From NCBI RefSeq assembly GCF_032062135.1, contig NC_092864.1:22051627-22115626 (forward strand): a DNA stretch of 64,000 bases, written 5' to 3'. The notes below the pieces were generated by a model that was not told where the DNA came from, did no database searches, and saw only the letters and a list, made by a program, of their open reading frames with translations. Of this stretch, positions 38,701-49,603 are shown one piece after another; position 1 is the first letter of the stretch, and every line of letters begins with the position of its first letter. A program made the translations under genes and the position numbers. The stretch comes from Pyxicephalus adspersus. Lineage: Eukaryota; Chordata; Amphibia; Anura; Pyxicephalidae.

Positions 38701-41700
38701 CAATGCCCCTTAGCTACTCCAGCCCTTATGACAATTGTCAGAACTTGCACATATCTTAACTAATAGTTAATAGTTAAATAGTTTGGACAAATACAGCTAT
38801 TCAATAATGCAATCTGAGTGTCTGGATTATTTTGGCTGAGATTTCAGAGTAGGTAAACTATAACTGTGAAATTCACTTACCAGCTGCATGCCAATAGATG
38901 TCTCAGTTGCTGTCTCAAGTTCAGTCCCTGACTCTTCAATGAATGGATAATCATTTTGGTCATGGACTAATATTTTGGCACCAGCTGCTGTCACCAGGAA
39001 GGGATTATATTCATCTTCATCTATGTGAATAATCAGTTTTAGCCCTTAAAGAAAGATAAACAATTATGTGATTACTATAAATACAGGCGTGATAGACACA
39101 TCACATAAAAAGAGTAATAATTAAATGGCTTGATCTAAAGACAAGCTTGTATGTGGTTACACCTCTTTATGATCTTTGAAAGTCTCATTACACCTACAGC
39201 TTAAATTTGTTAAATTCATAAACAAAAGCTGTTCAATGCCTCACAGTTCACTTTTTTTTTAAAGAAGAAAGAGAAAAAGCCTGTTCCCCGCCAGCACCTT
39301 GATGCCTTCCACTGAGTCAGACCTGCAGCTACGTTATCAGTCAAGCTCAATGTTGATAGCTTTGGTTCTAAAGCAGATGGTGACTTGGAGTTCTTCTCAG
39401 CAACATGCTTGAGGAGCACAGGCTTTTCTCCTAGGGCTGTGGTGGGGGCTATAAGAGCTCAAAAATGCTTAAAGTAACCCTAAGTTTATATAAAACTTTA
39501 AATAGGTGTCTAGGTTGAAATCTAACTGAGAAACCATGGCTTGGCTAACTTTTCTATGGACATAAAAAAATACCACGTAATAAGAAGATATATGGGACAG
39601 TGGAATTCTTACCAGCTTCTGCTCCACCCATGGAGGATACAAGCAACTCCTTCCTCGTTGCATCATTAAATGTGTAACAATTGCCATACAGAGGGTGAGT
39701 AAATAGAGTGAAGTCCCTGTATTGGAAGAAATATCATTTCATTAGCTTTCCCTCAAATAAAAAGATGGTTAACCTAATCCTGATGTATTCCAAGTAGGGG
39801 ATTCCACAATGGGATTGGTAAATGTGGCACTTGGTTCTGATAAGTCATAAAGGTTGTAGTGTATTAAAGAAGTGTCTTCCATCAGACCTATACAAGGCCT
39901 GCAAACCTTATTATCTTTACCATGGCTGTCAAAGAAGGTAAATGCTTGTAGGATTTAGGTGTTATCAGACTGTCATTCAACCTCCTAAAGAGGCTTAATC
40001 CTCCTAAAATCAACAATAAACAAATGGGAGTGCTTAAAGCCATGTTTACATCTGTGCTGGGATAAAGCCATCCCGTGCAGCTTCTGGCAGCTGGCACCCA
40101 ACCACCCAGTTTTAGGTAAATCACTACAGTGTTTGCTTCTGTGCAATTCAAAAAATAATAAGTTCAATTCACCTTGCATCACAAGATTGACCATCAAAAA
40201 GGCAACTGACAAACAGATCATCAGCCGAGTAGCCCATTTCAATCTTCTGTTCTGCAGAAATCTGTGCCAAGATATTAGTATAATGTAATCTGTACCATTC
40301 CTGGATGGCATTGATAGCTGAGCTGAAGGTGAACACTGTGCAATCAGAGCTGTTGTTTGGATCACACTAGAGCGTGAAAACAAAGAAAAAAATTAAATTA
40401 CAAATGTGTCTATGAAATTCGGCAGTAAAGTAACATAAACCCAACCAATTCAATCTACAATGCAATCAAAGATGTGTTCATATGATGTTTTGGTCCAAAG
40501 CTAAATGTAAGCTTTTATTACATTCTGGATTTATTTCAACTTTTGTCCATTCTACTTTATAATCACAACATTCATTACTAATAGGGTTCCTTTCCCAAAT
40601 CTAAGATGCCCCAATGTGGAAGGAACAAGAACTCCTGATCAAGACTGGTCCAAAAGGAGAAAGTCTCTTCATTCTGGAATTTGTGATGGAAGTGAGACTT
40701 TTAGATACATTTGGTTTGAAAAAGTCTGTAATGTGTTATACTGGCAGCAAAATGGGACCTGTTAAAAACTTTTAAAGAATGTCAGAAAATGTTCAGAGGA
40801 CTCACCAACTTATAACCCACAATATTTCCGCTCGTTCTCTCTTTGTCCTGGTTGACCACTCTGGCGCTCATTCTGGTATGTCTACCTGTAAGAAGTTCAT
40901 CAGCAACTATCTCGCTTCCCTGTATGCTTCTAATGCGATATAATGTGATTTTTTTGAGAAAGTATAACTGTTCTTCTGTTATATTCTCTTGTTGTTGTAG
41001 ATCTCTGCGTCTGCGAGTAAGAGGGTTGTTGAAACCATAAATGTCCTTCAGCACTTGGTTGGTCTCTAAATCAAGCCCAGTCAGATAATCTTTGATTGCA
41101 CTGTACCTGCAAAAAACAGAAATAAGGTTGGTAAATATTTTTCATTGGATTTTCTGTTAAGCTTGTTATGATTATGTCATTGAAGATTATCTGGAGCCCT
41201 AAATGAGTGAAGAAATACCTTAAAACTACAACTCAGCATGCCAGAACTCAAGGGTTTGATTTACCCCAAGCCCCATTTGGCCTGTGATGACCAACTAGCC
41301 TTAGCAAGATATCAAAGGCTCAGACATGTGACATAAGGACAATGGCCCTGAATTTTTAAAGCTCTCCAAGACTGTAGAAGATGGACTATCATGGGAGAAC
41401 CTGGGTGATCCACAACACTACACAACACAAGGGATCTGGTTAAGGATTAAAACATTTGCAAGCTGATTGTAAATGATTTTTAAGCAATCTATTCCAAGTT
41501 TGCTGAGTCGCTTAGGCTTTCCAATATTAGTCTATCTTCTTCGATCCTGAGAGCTTAATAAATTAGACCCTATGTGCCCATTCATTTTCAGTACATTTCA
41601 AACAAACACCTGGAAAAGAACTTATAGCTGCCTACCCGTTCCAGGAGTTTTGTGCTAAGAGTTCCAAAACATGGTGGTTCACTATTTCACAAATACAATA

Positions 41701-44700
41701 TTTGTGCAAGACCTTTGTACCATGGCCATGTTAGAATTTTCTCATTATCAGGGTGGCAGTTTAGAACCCTTGATTACATATAGGAATGTACTGGTGATAG
41801 TCGGTAACGTGTTTTAAAGACCTAGTCTATGGCTTCAAAGTGTCATGGATTAAACCTGTATTGTATTCCTACACAAAGGGAAGACCTAAATGCATATAGG
41901 AGAATATATTCAGACTCCCAGATGTCATTTCATAGTGAAATTGGGTTCAAAGCTTGAGACCATCCAGTTTGGGGAGCATAGAAAGATATAAAGTATAGAC
42001 AGCCAAGGTTGGATTACCATCACTGGAGCCTGTAAACACGAATCTTAAAAACCAAAATGAATCCCCACTAAGATCTTAACAGATTCCTGTTTTACTGATC
42101 CTAACCTGGCATAGAATATCTTGACAATGTATAAATAAGCTTGCATGGGATACCTAGCAATAAATCTATGCCTGAGGATATTAATAAATATATTTTCTGT
42201 ATAGTATGCCCTGCGGAGAATTTTAGAAGAACAATGCATTCTTTTACCTGTAACTTATCCTTAGGATATACAGAGCAGTCACAATGTCTTGGTGTTTATT
42301 ATGTGCCTGCAGGACATAGAAATGATAAACACTGGAACAAAGTGCTGTAGTTATTTGTTCTTTGTCCGTAGAAGCAAGAAAACGGTACAATACATTCCTG
42401 TATTTGTACTTAGGTGTACTCTGGTATGCATTACGTGAGTGTGCTTGTATGGGAGTGTGGGAGTGAAACACTCAACTGTCATTAGGCTGGATTCACAAAG
42501 ACACAAGTGACTGTAATTTCCAAATCTCATTGGATTTAAATAACATCATCTGTCACTTGTGGTGTTTTTGCTTTGTGAATAGAGCTGTTTTTTGGCAGTT
42601 GCATGGGACTAAAGTGCATTTCTAAAGCAAAGTTTAGTAGTTTAGTGTGTCTTTCTCATGAATGATTTATGGAAAAGATGCCTAATTTTTATTCTTTCAA
42701 TTGAAAATGTGTTCCTTTAAGCCTCCCTGTCATTTGTTCAATGAATTTTGCCCCTGGAATGAAGTGATTGTGTAAAAAAAAGGCTTTAGTTCCTCACATT
42801 TTTATGCAATCTTTTTGTTCATCCCACTGAATTAAAGCTGAAAGTCTGCAGTTCAACTGCATTTGAGTTGTTTCATTTATAATTCATTGTGGTAATGTAC
42901 AGAACCAAAATTAGAAAAAAGTTGTCTCTTGCTAACCAAGAGGCCTGGTGCATTCTTTATTCCTACTAGCCCTGTAGCCGTAGGCCCCTGTAAAGTCCAA
43001 AAAACAGTGACTCTTTAGGAGTCCTCAACGTCAGGATCAGTGCATATTTTTAGTATTTATCCAATAGACACCAGTAAATGAAGTAAGGTATGGTTTACAA
43101 AGAGCTTGAAAAGGATTTTTTGAATCCCCCAATATGCCATACTCTTCACTGTGTGGCCCTTTAGGACTGCAGTTGAGAAACCTTTTTAAAAAAACTTCTC
43201 TATTTTTGTCCATGTGTCCATTTTTGTCCATTTGTTTGTTATACTCCGCTAACAGGTGTCTTAGTTTCACGTGAGACCAGAATATGATTCATCTAAAGGA
43301 TTTAAATCATTCAGTGTATACATTTTAATTCACCAATATTTTGATATGAGGCATTACATAATTTTCCAAGTATCCACTTATGCATGCTTCCTGATTCCTT
43401 TCCTAAGGCTTCTGTTTTCAAACCTAGTGGCAAATACCTCTGTGTTGCCTAATCGTAGTAGTATATTCAGCATGCAGCTAGTTTTTTGTGTTTCTTGTTC
43501 AGATACAACCTGAGAAACAATGAACTTCATAATCCGTGTTCTTCTGTAGTTTCTCAATGAATAGAAAATAAAACGTATTCTCTAGCTGGAGAGTTGTGTA
43601 AATTAGTAATTAGGTAGGATTTCTGAAATCACCTCCTGCTATCAGTGTTTTGGGGATAACACAAATTAGTTTATTCATTTCCATCAGTACACATTGTTGT
43701 CATAATGTGACAAGAGCAATCAAATTCATTGACAGCCCAGGCCATGCTAGAAGTGTAAGGATAGGCACACAACTGCAAAACTTGTATGCACCCCAGTAAT
43801 TTCCTCCACCTTTTAGATTGTAAAGGTCTTTTGGGCAAGGTCCTCTCCGCCTCCTATATCATTGTTTGTATCTGTCTGTCATTTGCAACCCCTATGAGTA
43901 AAAAATTAGTGCTATATAAACACACTATACTAATAATACTAATAATAATGTCTCCAGGGCACTGGCTCGCTTTAGAAATCACCAACCTAGAAGGGTGCAT
44001 ATAGCCTCACTTCCCATAGCCATATTACATTTATTCTCATATTCAAAATGAAAAAAAAATTGAAATGAGAAAAATACATTTCCCATCACTTTAAATCCAT
44101 GAAATCAGAATCAGGTATTTCAGATAAGTTGCCAACAAGAACCTCTTTAGGTAGTATGCTGGTGGAATCTCAGATCAGATATTGAGGGCCTGGTGTCCTC
44201 TATGCCATTGATATATGCGGGTGGTCATGCCAAAATCAACAGAGCTCTCTAAGGCGCTCAGAAAGAATGTTGCAGATGACTATTAGCAAGGGTTTTTCAA
44301 AAGATTGCCAAATAATTTGATCGTTCTCAAATGACGACAAGTTTATCCAGAACTGGCCCGCTCAGCAAATTCAGGCCAAGAAATGACTGTCTAATGTAAA
44401 AGAAGTGTCTAGGAACCCACAAATTATATCGCAGGAGTAACTTTTGCAACTGTTGGTATCTGACTGTATCTACACAATGGATTGTACAAATTACAATTAC
44501 ATGGGAAGTAAGCCAGGAAAAAGACTTTACTGTCCAAAGGAGCAAGACCACAATTTTCAATGTAAAGGCAACAGGCGACATACATACTGGCAGAACCTGC
44601 CCTCACCTAGTCATGCCCACTGCTTGCTGGATTGGCACATTGGATTGGGACCCTACCACTGTGATTTGCACTGTCTGGGAGGGGCAGCATGTAAAACACA

Positions 44701-47194
44701 GATGAAGAAGAATTGAGCCCAGTCAGGGATGGTAAAGAAAGTTATTTATTACTTTAAGAGACTTGTGTATTACATAATACTGTATTTTGGACTTGTTTAG
44801 ACCATCATACATTATAGTTTATCTGTAGTTTAAGCTATTACTATTGTTAGTTATTTTCAGCTAACTTGGGGTAAAGGATTCATCATAAAGTCTGCCTAGT
44901 TTCCTGCTTTGTTAACAAATGAGAAGAAATGTGTGTAAAGCTTCTAAACACAATTACCTAATTAATGCTCCTGAAAAAACATTTTTTATTCTCTTGTAAT
45001 GAAAACCAGTTTTGATTGAGTTTTATTAGCCCTTTATTTTGTATTTACAGGTGAATTTCCATCTTGTCTGGGAGTATGACACCAGACTTGAACAGCCTCT
45101 CATAAGCAATTAAGTCATTGCTGAATGTACTCTACATTAAGTACTTCAGCATAGTATATTTTGTAATATTCTCTTGGCACAGATTTGTACATAAATAAAA
45201 AATGTAACCTATGAGAAGAATTATATTTAACACTGACCCGCATTAGAATACGCCAAAATACATAAATGGCCTAATTCAACAATGTTGTATTCATAAGTGG
45301 TAATTCTTGGGTGCAGCAACAGCAACCAATCAAAATTCACCTTGCAGTGGTCAGACTATAGCAGAGTGGATGCTCATTGGTTTACATGGATTACTGAAAT
45401 ATTTATATTTCTGTTTAACTTACTTGGAACACGGTCTTGATGACTAACAATGAGTTTACTGTCTGTTTTAGGATTATACATATGCTTTTGGAACACTGGG
45501 GTTGAATAACTAAAGGAATTTGGGCTGTTCATTTAACAAAGTAAAATATCACTCAGGAAGGGAGTTTTCACTTGAAGCTCTACTGACTCCAGCCATCCAA
45601 TCATATGCAAATAGATGTCTTTTTTTTAGGCTCAGTGAATGTTTAAAATATTCTCTTAAAGAACTGTTTAACACATTCCTTAAATTCACACCTTTAGTTA
45701 ATTGGCCTTATTATTATTGTGTACTGTAGCTCATTTCAGCCATGTAATCATGTTTATGAAATTATTGTTATAAATATTGGTTAGTGGTTGTTCAACTGGA
45801 CTTGTACTTTAAAAAAATCAACTAGATTTCAACATTCATAACTGTAATTGAATGTTCCCATTTATCGAGGTCATTGTATATCTAATAGTAGTTAGTCACA
45901 TTCAACTGGACTAAACTGGACTGGAAGGTTCTCATTTATCAAGGTGGACTTGTTCTTGTAATGCTGAAGATGGTTTATACCTTTCCAAGCCAATAAACTG
46001 ATGAAGTGCCTTGGAGAACAACAAAATGTCTTCAACGTTACAAGAACTGGTCCACTTGAATGTGACCATCTACTATTAAATATCCAATAACCTGGATAAA
46101 TGAGAACCTTCACTGACAGTTATGAATGTGGAAAGCCAGTTCATTCCTTATACCCAAGAACAAAATGTGGTGGAAGCAGTACAATCCACTTTTTGGTGTC
46201 CATCTGTGTAATGATTCTCATGCTACTGTCAGAAAAAAATCAAGAGCACCAATGGCCTAGAGAATATGGAAGAATATGGAAAAATAGAAAGACATTGAAA
46301 AAAGGAGAAAGCATAGAAAAGAGATAACATGGAGACAAATATCATCTTTTTTGCCTTCTTGTTATCTTTTTCCAACAAAAATTCTATCCAAATGTTCAGA
46401 AGTACCTTGGTTTTTCCAGACCCTACAACTTAGTTAATACTATCTATGTCCAAATATTGTTCAAGATTTTAACGTACGTATTTTAACTTTAATCATGTAA
46501 AAAGAACCCATAGATGGAAACACAAATCCTCATAAAAACTGGCACAAGTATTTTTTCTACTTCTTTAAAACATGCTTTGAATAAAGCCTACAAGCGAAAA
46601 TTCTGCGGTAGCTTTTGATGAACACCTTGACTAATCTCACCTGAAACACATTAAACTGAATATGTTTTGAATAAGGTGAGAGCCAACTAGAGCTTAATCC
46701 CTGATACCGAGGGATTAAAATCCTTTACATTCTACAGACTAGAGATACAATTGACATAAACAAAGTATTGCTTGACAGATTGCCACCCTACGTGCATGGT
46801 TCTACCAAAATGTTCAGAGAAACTAGTAGTCCCCAGCCCACCACCCACCCATTAAGCCCCAATTTTCTTACTTGTATGGATTCATATTGCAGATTGTGAT
46901 GGCTGGGAAGGTCAGTTTCTGGAAGTTGACTGTAATAGAGACGCTTACGCTGTAGTAGGACATAAGCAGCAGAGCACATTGCCAGAAGATAAGAGCCACT
47001 GCTACTAAAGTCAGGGCAATCCATATCCATTTTCTTAAGCGACCTTTAGATACCACTATCCTCCTACAGCCGTGGGTGTTGGTGGTCAAGCAGTACCATT
47101 GCATCAGCTCATACAAGGTGGGTGCTTGTGGTCCTGTGACCGGAAGGGTCTTCTTGAGCTTCTGGGTAAGTTTCTTCTTTGGCCCGTTGGACAT
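31594..47194 (-). CDS. SCNN1G: Epithelial sodium channel gamma subunit (gamma ENaC), complete 12-exon coding region
   Basis: The joined exons (47194-46872, 41106-40806, 40366-40173, 39716-39613, 39044-38881, 38155-38057, 37112-36995, 35526-35448, 34675-34618, 33699-33638, 32643-32568, 31986-31594) sum to 1971 nt: 656 residues plus TAA. The product should be the gamma subunit of the amiloride-sensitive Na+ channel of apical epithelial membranes, partnering alpha and beta. Seen: HG gating motif (His41-Gly42), first membrane helix about 55-78, FPAITICN after it (96-103), RRRR furin-type tract at 139-142, Cys-rich extracellular loop to about 525, second helix about 537-560 with SCS selectivity signature at 543-545, and PPPLY at 628-632, the NEDD4-type WW-binding PY motif. 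The start is the ATG at 47194; an in-frame GTG lies six codons upstream. The sequence resembles gamma far more than beta or alpha ([20 protein letters not shown]). Every junction keeps frame with GT/AG borders, so the gene looks intact. Confidence 0.97.
32568..32643 (-). CDS. SCNN1G: SCNN1G coding exon 11 (pre-second-helix segment)
   Basis: Completes Lys501 and encodes 502-526, [20 protein letters not shown] then SPASS. It matches the LAKLLIFYKDLNQRSI region just before the pore helix. The acceptor is TGTTTTTTAG|ATATGAC and the donor TCCAGT|GTAAGTA. Confidence 0.93.
32716..32760. repeat. (AT)n tract in SCNN1G intron
   Basis: Alternating AT with one TTT interruption, between the exons at 32643 and 33638. 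A shorter one lies at 32540-32553. Confidence 0.9.
33254..33400 (+). repeat. Interspersed repeat family A, copy 3 (SCNN1G intron)
   Basis: The order ggcaatcctggcttccctc, cgggaattacatcatc, caatcaagatggcc and a purine-rich tract matches the copy at 1-160. Confidence 0.5.
33638..33699 (-). CDS. SCNN1G: SCNN1G coding exon 10 (extracellular)
   Basis: Residues 481-500, [20 protein letters not shown], plus two bases of Lys501. A long T-rich tract precedes the acceptor AATAG|GATTGG. The donor is TCAAA|GTAAGTC. Confidence 0.91.
34214..34572. mobile_element. Repeat family C (MITE-like), SCNN1G intron copy
   Basis: Left end ggctgtatacacgta and right end catctgacatgtgtactta are related inverted ends, and the layout parallels 61315-61680. 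Diverged, non-coding. Confidence 0.5.
34618..34675 (-). CDS. SCNN1G: SCNN1G coding exon 9 (extracellular)
   Basis: Completes Ser461 and encodes 462-480, [19 protein letters not shown], homologous to the conserved W(P)S region. The acceptor is TTTTTTAG|TTTTAAAGAATGG. A second AG eight bases on would break the frame. The donor is CTGAG|GTATGTT. Confidence 0.92.
35448..35526 (-). CDS. SCNN1G: SCNN1G coding exon 8 (extracellular, cysteine-rich)
   Basis: Residues 435-460 plus two bases of Ser461. The peptide runs [20 protein letters not shown] then CRESC. The acceptor is TTATTTTAG|TTTATTG and the donor TTGCAG|GTGAGAG. Confidence 0.94.
36569..36832. mobile_element. hAT-like MITE in SCNN1G intron
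   Basis: Begins CAGCCTTTCCCAACCCTTCC and ends GGCTAGGAATGGCTG. The flanks atctagtt and ctctagct match at six of eight bases. Related to 4870-5185. Confidence 0.65.
36995..37112 (-). CDS. SCNN1G: SCNN1G coding exon 7 (extracellular, cysteine cluster)
   Basis: Residues 396-434 plus one base of codon 435. [20 protein letters not shown] followed by [10 protein letters not shown] is the conserved ENaC/degenerin cysteine cluster. The acceptor is CTCTGCTAG|ATCTGCC and the donor AGCTGGA|GTAAGTT. Confidence 0.95.
37262..37583 (-). repeat. tRNA-derived SINE, essentially full length, in SCNN1G intron
   Basis: On the minus strand: GTGGCTCAGTGGTTAGCAC (box A region), AAGTTCGAATCTT (box B), a conserved body (catggagtttgcaggttctc, tttcctcccacatcccaaaa, gattgtgagcccctttgaa), then gctatataaatactg and a TAATAATAAT tail. 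This is the best SINE copy in the window. Confidence 0.92.
37806..37905 (+). mobile_element. MITE family F, left-half fragment in SCNN1G intron
   Basis: ggctctatttataaagctg, gaatctaacattc, tgttccctggtgga and tctaggtccatgtat follow the order of 47388-47533 and 55775-55917. The right half is missing. Confidence 0.5.
38057..38155 (-). CDS. SCNN1G: SCNN1G coding exon 6 (extracellular)
   Basis: Thirty-three codons, residues 363-395, including [16 protein letters not shown] and the N-glycosylation sequon NKT before YTYQ. The acceptor is GATTTCAG|ACAG and the donor TATCAG|GTATGTG. Phase is 0 at both ends. Confidence 0.94.
38881..39044 (-). CDS. SCNN1G: SCNN1G coding exon 5 (extracellular)
   Basis: Completes Gly308 and encodes residues 309-362. 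It includes [20 protein letters not shown] and the DYPF segment, then the TETSIGMQL stretch found in all ENaC subunits. The acceptor is TTTCTTTAAG|GGC and the donor CAGCTG|GTAAGTG. Confidence 0.95.
39613..39716 (-). CDS. SCNN1G: SCNN1G coding exon 4 (extracellular)
   Basis: Completes Arg273 and encodes 274-307 plus one base of Gly308. The peptide [20 protein letters not shown] matches the family's GNCYTFN segment. The acceptor is CCAATACAG|GGAC and the donor GAAGCTG|GTAAGAAT. Confidence 0.95.
40173..40366 (-). CDS. SCNN1G: SCNN1G coding exon 3 (extracellular Cys-rich domain)
   Basis: Residues 209-272 plus two bases of Arg273. The acceptor is CTCTAG|TGTGATCC and the donor GCAAG|GTGAAT. The peptide begins [20 protein letters not shown] and continues IQEWYRLHY, strongly like the gamma finger/palm region. 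A longer overlapping open frame on this strand is out of frame with the gene. Confidence 0.95.
40806..41106 (-). CDS. SCNN1G: SCNN1G coding exon 2 (furin-cleavage region)
   Basis: Residues 108-208. The acceptor is TTTTTTGCAG|G at 41107/41106 and the donor TTG|GTGAGT at 40806/40805. It carries the RRRR tract at 139-142, equivalent to the furin site of mammalian gamma ENaC, and an NIT glycosylation sequon at 149-151. The downstream polybasic tract cut by prostasin in mammals (RKRK) is reduced here to RHTR around 183-186. Confidence 0.95.
41344..41570. mobile_element. Palindromic MITE family B in SCNN1G intron
   Basis: Left end ggccctgaatttttaaagct; right end gagcttaataaattagaccc. The interior includes cctgggtgatccac and ctattccaagtttgctgag, as in the other copies. 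Confidence 0.75.
42484..42586. repeat. Foldback sequence
   Basis: ggattcacaaagacacaagt pairs with acttgtggtgtttttgcttt followed by gtgaat, a roughly 100-bp imperfect palindrome. Confidence 0.55.
43795..43955 (+). repeat. SINE-like 3' end
   Basis: tttagattgtaaaggtcttt, gggcaaggtcctctcc, gtctgtcatttgcaacccct, gtgctatataaa and a TAATAATAATAAT tail. It shares the terminal motif with the tRNA-derived SINEs here. Confidence 0.65.
44180..44420 (+). pseudogene. Tc1-like transposase remnant in SCNN1G intron
   Basis: ATG at 44227 opens [15 protein letters not shown], resembling the N terminus of a third Tc1 family, but a stop follows within 20 codons and the next blocks are frameshifted. Short and inactive. 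Confidence 0.6.
45850..46110. repeat. Repeat family E with terminal inverted repeats, copy 2
   Basis: The left arm (cccatttatcgaggtcattg, agttagtcacattcaactgg) and right arm (gtccacttgaatgtgacc, ctggataaatgagaacc) are inverted copies of about 60 bases. Same family as 27254-27860. Confidence 0.7.
46872..47194 (-). CDS. SCNN1G: SCNN1G first coding exon (cytoplasmic N terminus and first membrane helix)
   Basis: Encodes residues 1-107 plus two bases of codon 108. It contains [10 protein letters not shown], the [10 protein letters not shown] gating segment and a hydrophobic helix ([16 protein letters not shown]), then the conserved post-helix [12 protein letters not shown]. The donor is AA|GTAAG at 46872/46871. 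The acceptor upstream is most likely the CTACTAG ending at 47202, so the exon begins at about 47201 with seven untranslated bases before the ATG. Confidence 0.97.
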
Positions 47195-47387
47195 GATGAC
47201 TCTAGTAGACACAGAAACACCAAATTAGAATATTGATGTATCCATGGCAGCTTTTCTTAATGCTCTATGATATACTAGATCTCTCTTGCCTAGCTAGTTG
47301 GCAATCATTTGTTGTATAGCTGGTTCAAGCACCGTAACTGTGCAACCCGTTAGTTGGGACTCCAAACCGGGTCCGAACTGACACCTA

Positions 47388-47533
47388 GGGTTCTATTTAT
47401 AAAACTGGGAATCTGACATTCCCTCAAACATTCCCTGGTAGGAGTCTTCCAGGTCCACGAGTTTCAATAGCAGCTATTGATTCCCATGAGGAAATGTTTG
47501 AGGGAATGATTCCCTGTTTTATAAATAGAGCCC
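47388..47533. mobile_element. Palindromic MITE family F, copy 1 (146 bp)
   Basis: Left gggttctatttataaaactg and right ctgttttataaatagagccc are inverted; cattccctcaaacattccct pairs with aatgtttgagggaatg. Located in the putative first SCNN1G intron. Confidence 0.85.
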
Positions 47534-49017
47534 ATATCGTTACAAAAAAATTGTCACAGAAAAGTATTGAGAATCTCTGGTATATACAGGAAGAGAACAG
47601 AATTAATTTATTTTAATGATGTTCTCCCTGGGTTCTGCAGAACCTTAAATCTTAGTATGTTCTGCCAACGTTTATCCTAATACTAAGAGTGAGATTTGCT
47701 AATGGAACAAATTTTTTTTTTTATTATATCTATGTTGACTCTGCATATCTAGACATTAAATAATAGTGAAAAGCGGGGAATACTATTTTTTAGTCAATTA
47801 CTCAAAGTAATAATTTAAAAGAAAGGCGGTTTGCCTGTGAGGTATCAAGAACCACAAAGCCAAAAAATCCTAAAAATACTGAAGAATCTTTATTTTTATT
47901 ACAAAAAAAAATGTTCAGTGGTTTAATAAAATATATCTAGTATTACTACTACTACTCTTTATCACATACAATAACAGTAATAATATAATTATAACAACAA
48001 AATTAAAGGGTCAATAGAGTTAACAGTACAACTATGTTTATATAAAACAAGGAATATCATATCCAGATTCACATAAAAGTATAATTGGAGGTGTTTAGGA
48101 ACTAAAAACAACATTTGTATGCTTTTTCTCACATTTTGGGGGAAAATGGGATCTTTGTTTTCAAGAATCTTACATAAAGCCACTGAATGCCTGCTACAAT
48201 AAGACTTCTATAATGGAGTTATACATATACATTTTGCCTTCAGGTATATCTGCATATAGGACATAGGGTCTCTTAGAACAGAACTTGCTATTTAAAATAA
48301 TCATTTGTTTTGGAGAACTATTATTTTTACTGAAGAAGATTCCATTGAAGATTCCATTTCTTTACAAATATATAGGGTATGCAATACTATTTATAAAGGA
48401 GGGAATCTGCTGCCCCTGAAAGATAACCAAGCGGAGGAATGTCCATGTATTTAAATTGCAGGAAAAGATTCTTCACCAGGGATTGTTTCGGGGAACGCAG
48501 GGAATAAAGAATCAAAAACAAATAAAGGGGTTATTAGTTAACAATTAATTTGTTATACATAATTCCTGCTGTATATTAAATAATATTTTGTGTGATTTTT
48601 TATTAGTTGTTTAGTTTTCTTTTAAAGAAATCTTCTAGAAATATGAAACCCTTTCTTCTAAGACTGGCAACATTAAACACTAGACTGCCTTCAGATTCAA
48701 AGTAAACACAAGTTCAATGCCAAATCTCAATTAATCTCAAGATCATCTCTACTGAATTGTGAAAAGAAATTGTGAAAGTAATTTGGGTTTTAGTTTCAGC
48801 AATCCTTTAAATGAATGAATCAAACAAAAAACAAAAGTAAAAACTCCCGTAAATAGTATGACTTCATGAATAGCAATATTGTGTCCTAATATTAGATACA
48901 TCTGGAAGAGGTCCCTGCATTGTGCATTGTATGTAGAACTCCTGCTGAATAATATGATGTAATAATAAAGCACATATGCTAATATTTCAAGAGCTGAACG
49001 TAGGAGAACACGAGACA
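47534..49017. other. Putative SCNN1G intron 1, no features
   Basis: AT-rich with homopolymers. A diverged relative of MITE family F may lie at 48385-48510 (ctatttataaaggagggaat). No coding signal. Confidence 0.45.
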
Positions 49018-49283
49018 NNNNNNNNNNNNNNNNNNNNNNNNNNNNNNNNNNNNNNNNNNNNNNNNNNNNNNNNNNNNNNNNNNNNNNNNNNNNNNNNNNN
49101 NNNNNNNNNNNNNNNNNNNNNNNNNNNNNNNNNNNNNNNNNNNNNNNNNNNNNNNNNNNNNNNNNNNNNNNNNNNNNNNNNNNNNNNNNNNNNNNNNNNN
49201 NNNNNNNNNNNNNNNNNNNNNNNNNNNNNNNNNNNNNNNNNNNNNNNNNNNNNNNNNNNNNNNNNNNNNNNNNNNNNNNNNNN
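49018..49283. other. Assembly gap (266 N)
   Basis: Undetermined bases within the putative first SCNN1G intron. Open frames across it are artefacts. Confidence 1.
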
Positions 49284-49360
49284 CATGAATTAAAAAGATA
49301 CCCCATAATATAATAAAGTGGGGCCACATTCATTTCTTGCTGATCCAGCCGTTACCTCAC

Positions 49361-49575
49361 CTTGCGAAGAGACCAGTAGGTATAATCTAGATGAGATCTG
49401 TGTTGCGCACAACTCATAAAGATAATTTAGGTATGAACTGAATGTGCTTTCCTTTCCACCCGTTGAGTCTGGTCTGAAGCAGTAAGGACTGTCTCAAACT
49501 AGACTAGATAAACTGACAGGCCAAGCAGGTCTTACAGACAATCATGTTTTGTCTCCCGTGATGGTATTTCAATGT
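49361..49575 (-). other. SCNN1G: Candidate non-coding first exon of SCNN1G
   Basis: Vertebrate SCNN1G genes usually have an untranslated first exon. On the minus strand this stretch ends in a strong donor, CTTCGCAAG|GTGAGG (last exonic base 49361). TATA-like TTTATAG and TTTAAATAG boxes lie 10-40 bases upstream of its proposed start. The 5' limit (about 49575) is set only from the TATA spacing. The intron to the first coding exon would be about 2.2 kb and includes the 49018-49283 gap. This is inference from signals, not homology. Confidence 0.35.
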
Positions 49576-49603
49576 TGCTTCAGATCTATAAATTCAAGCT
49601 GAG

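Larger units (their letters stand above)
41107..46871 (-). other. SCNN1G: SCNN1G intron between first and second coding exons (5.8 kb)
   Basis: The longest coding-region intron, bounded by AA|GTAAG and TTGCAG|G. It contains a palindromic MITE, a foldback near 42486, a SINE-like tail, a Tc1 remnant and repeat family E. No exon-like signal was found inside it. Confidence 0.85.

Noticed and set aside
39985..40383. 132-codon minus-strand frame over SCNN1G coding exon 3
   Set aside because: It is in the wrong frame and runs through the splice donor into the intron. The correct frame gives the conserved ENaC peptide.
48749..49333. Open frames spanning the 49018-49283 run of N
   Set aside because: Most of their residues are undetermined, and the flanking parts show no coding similarity.
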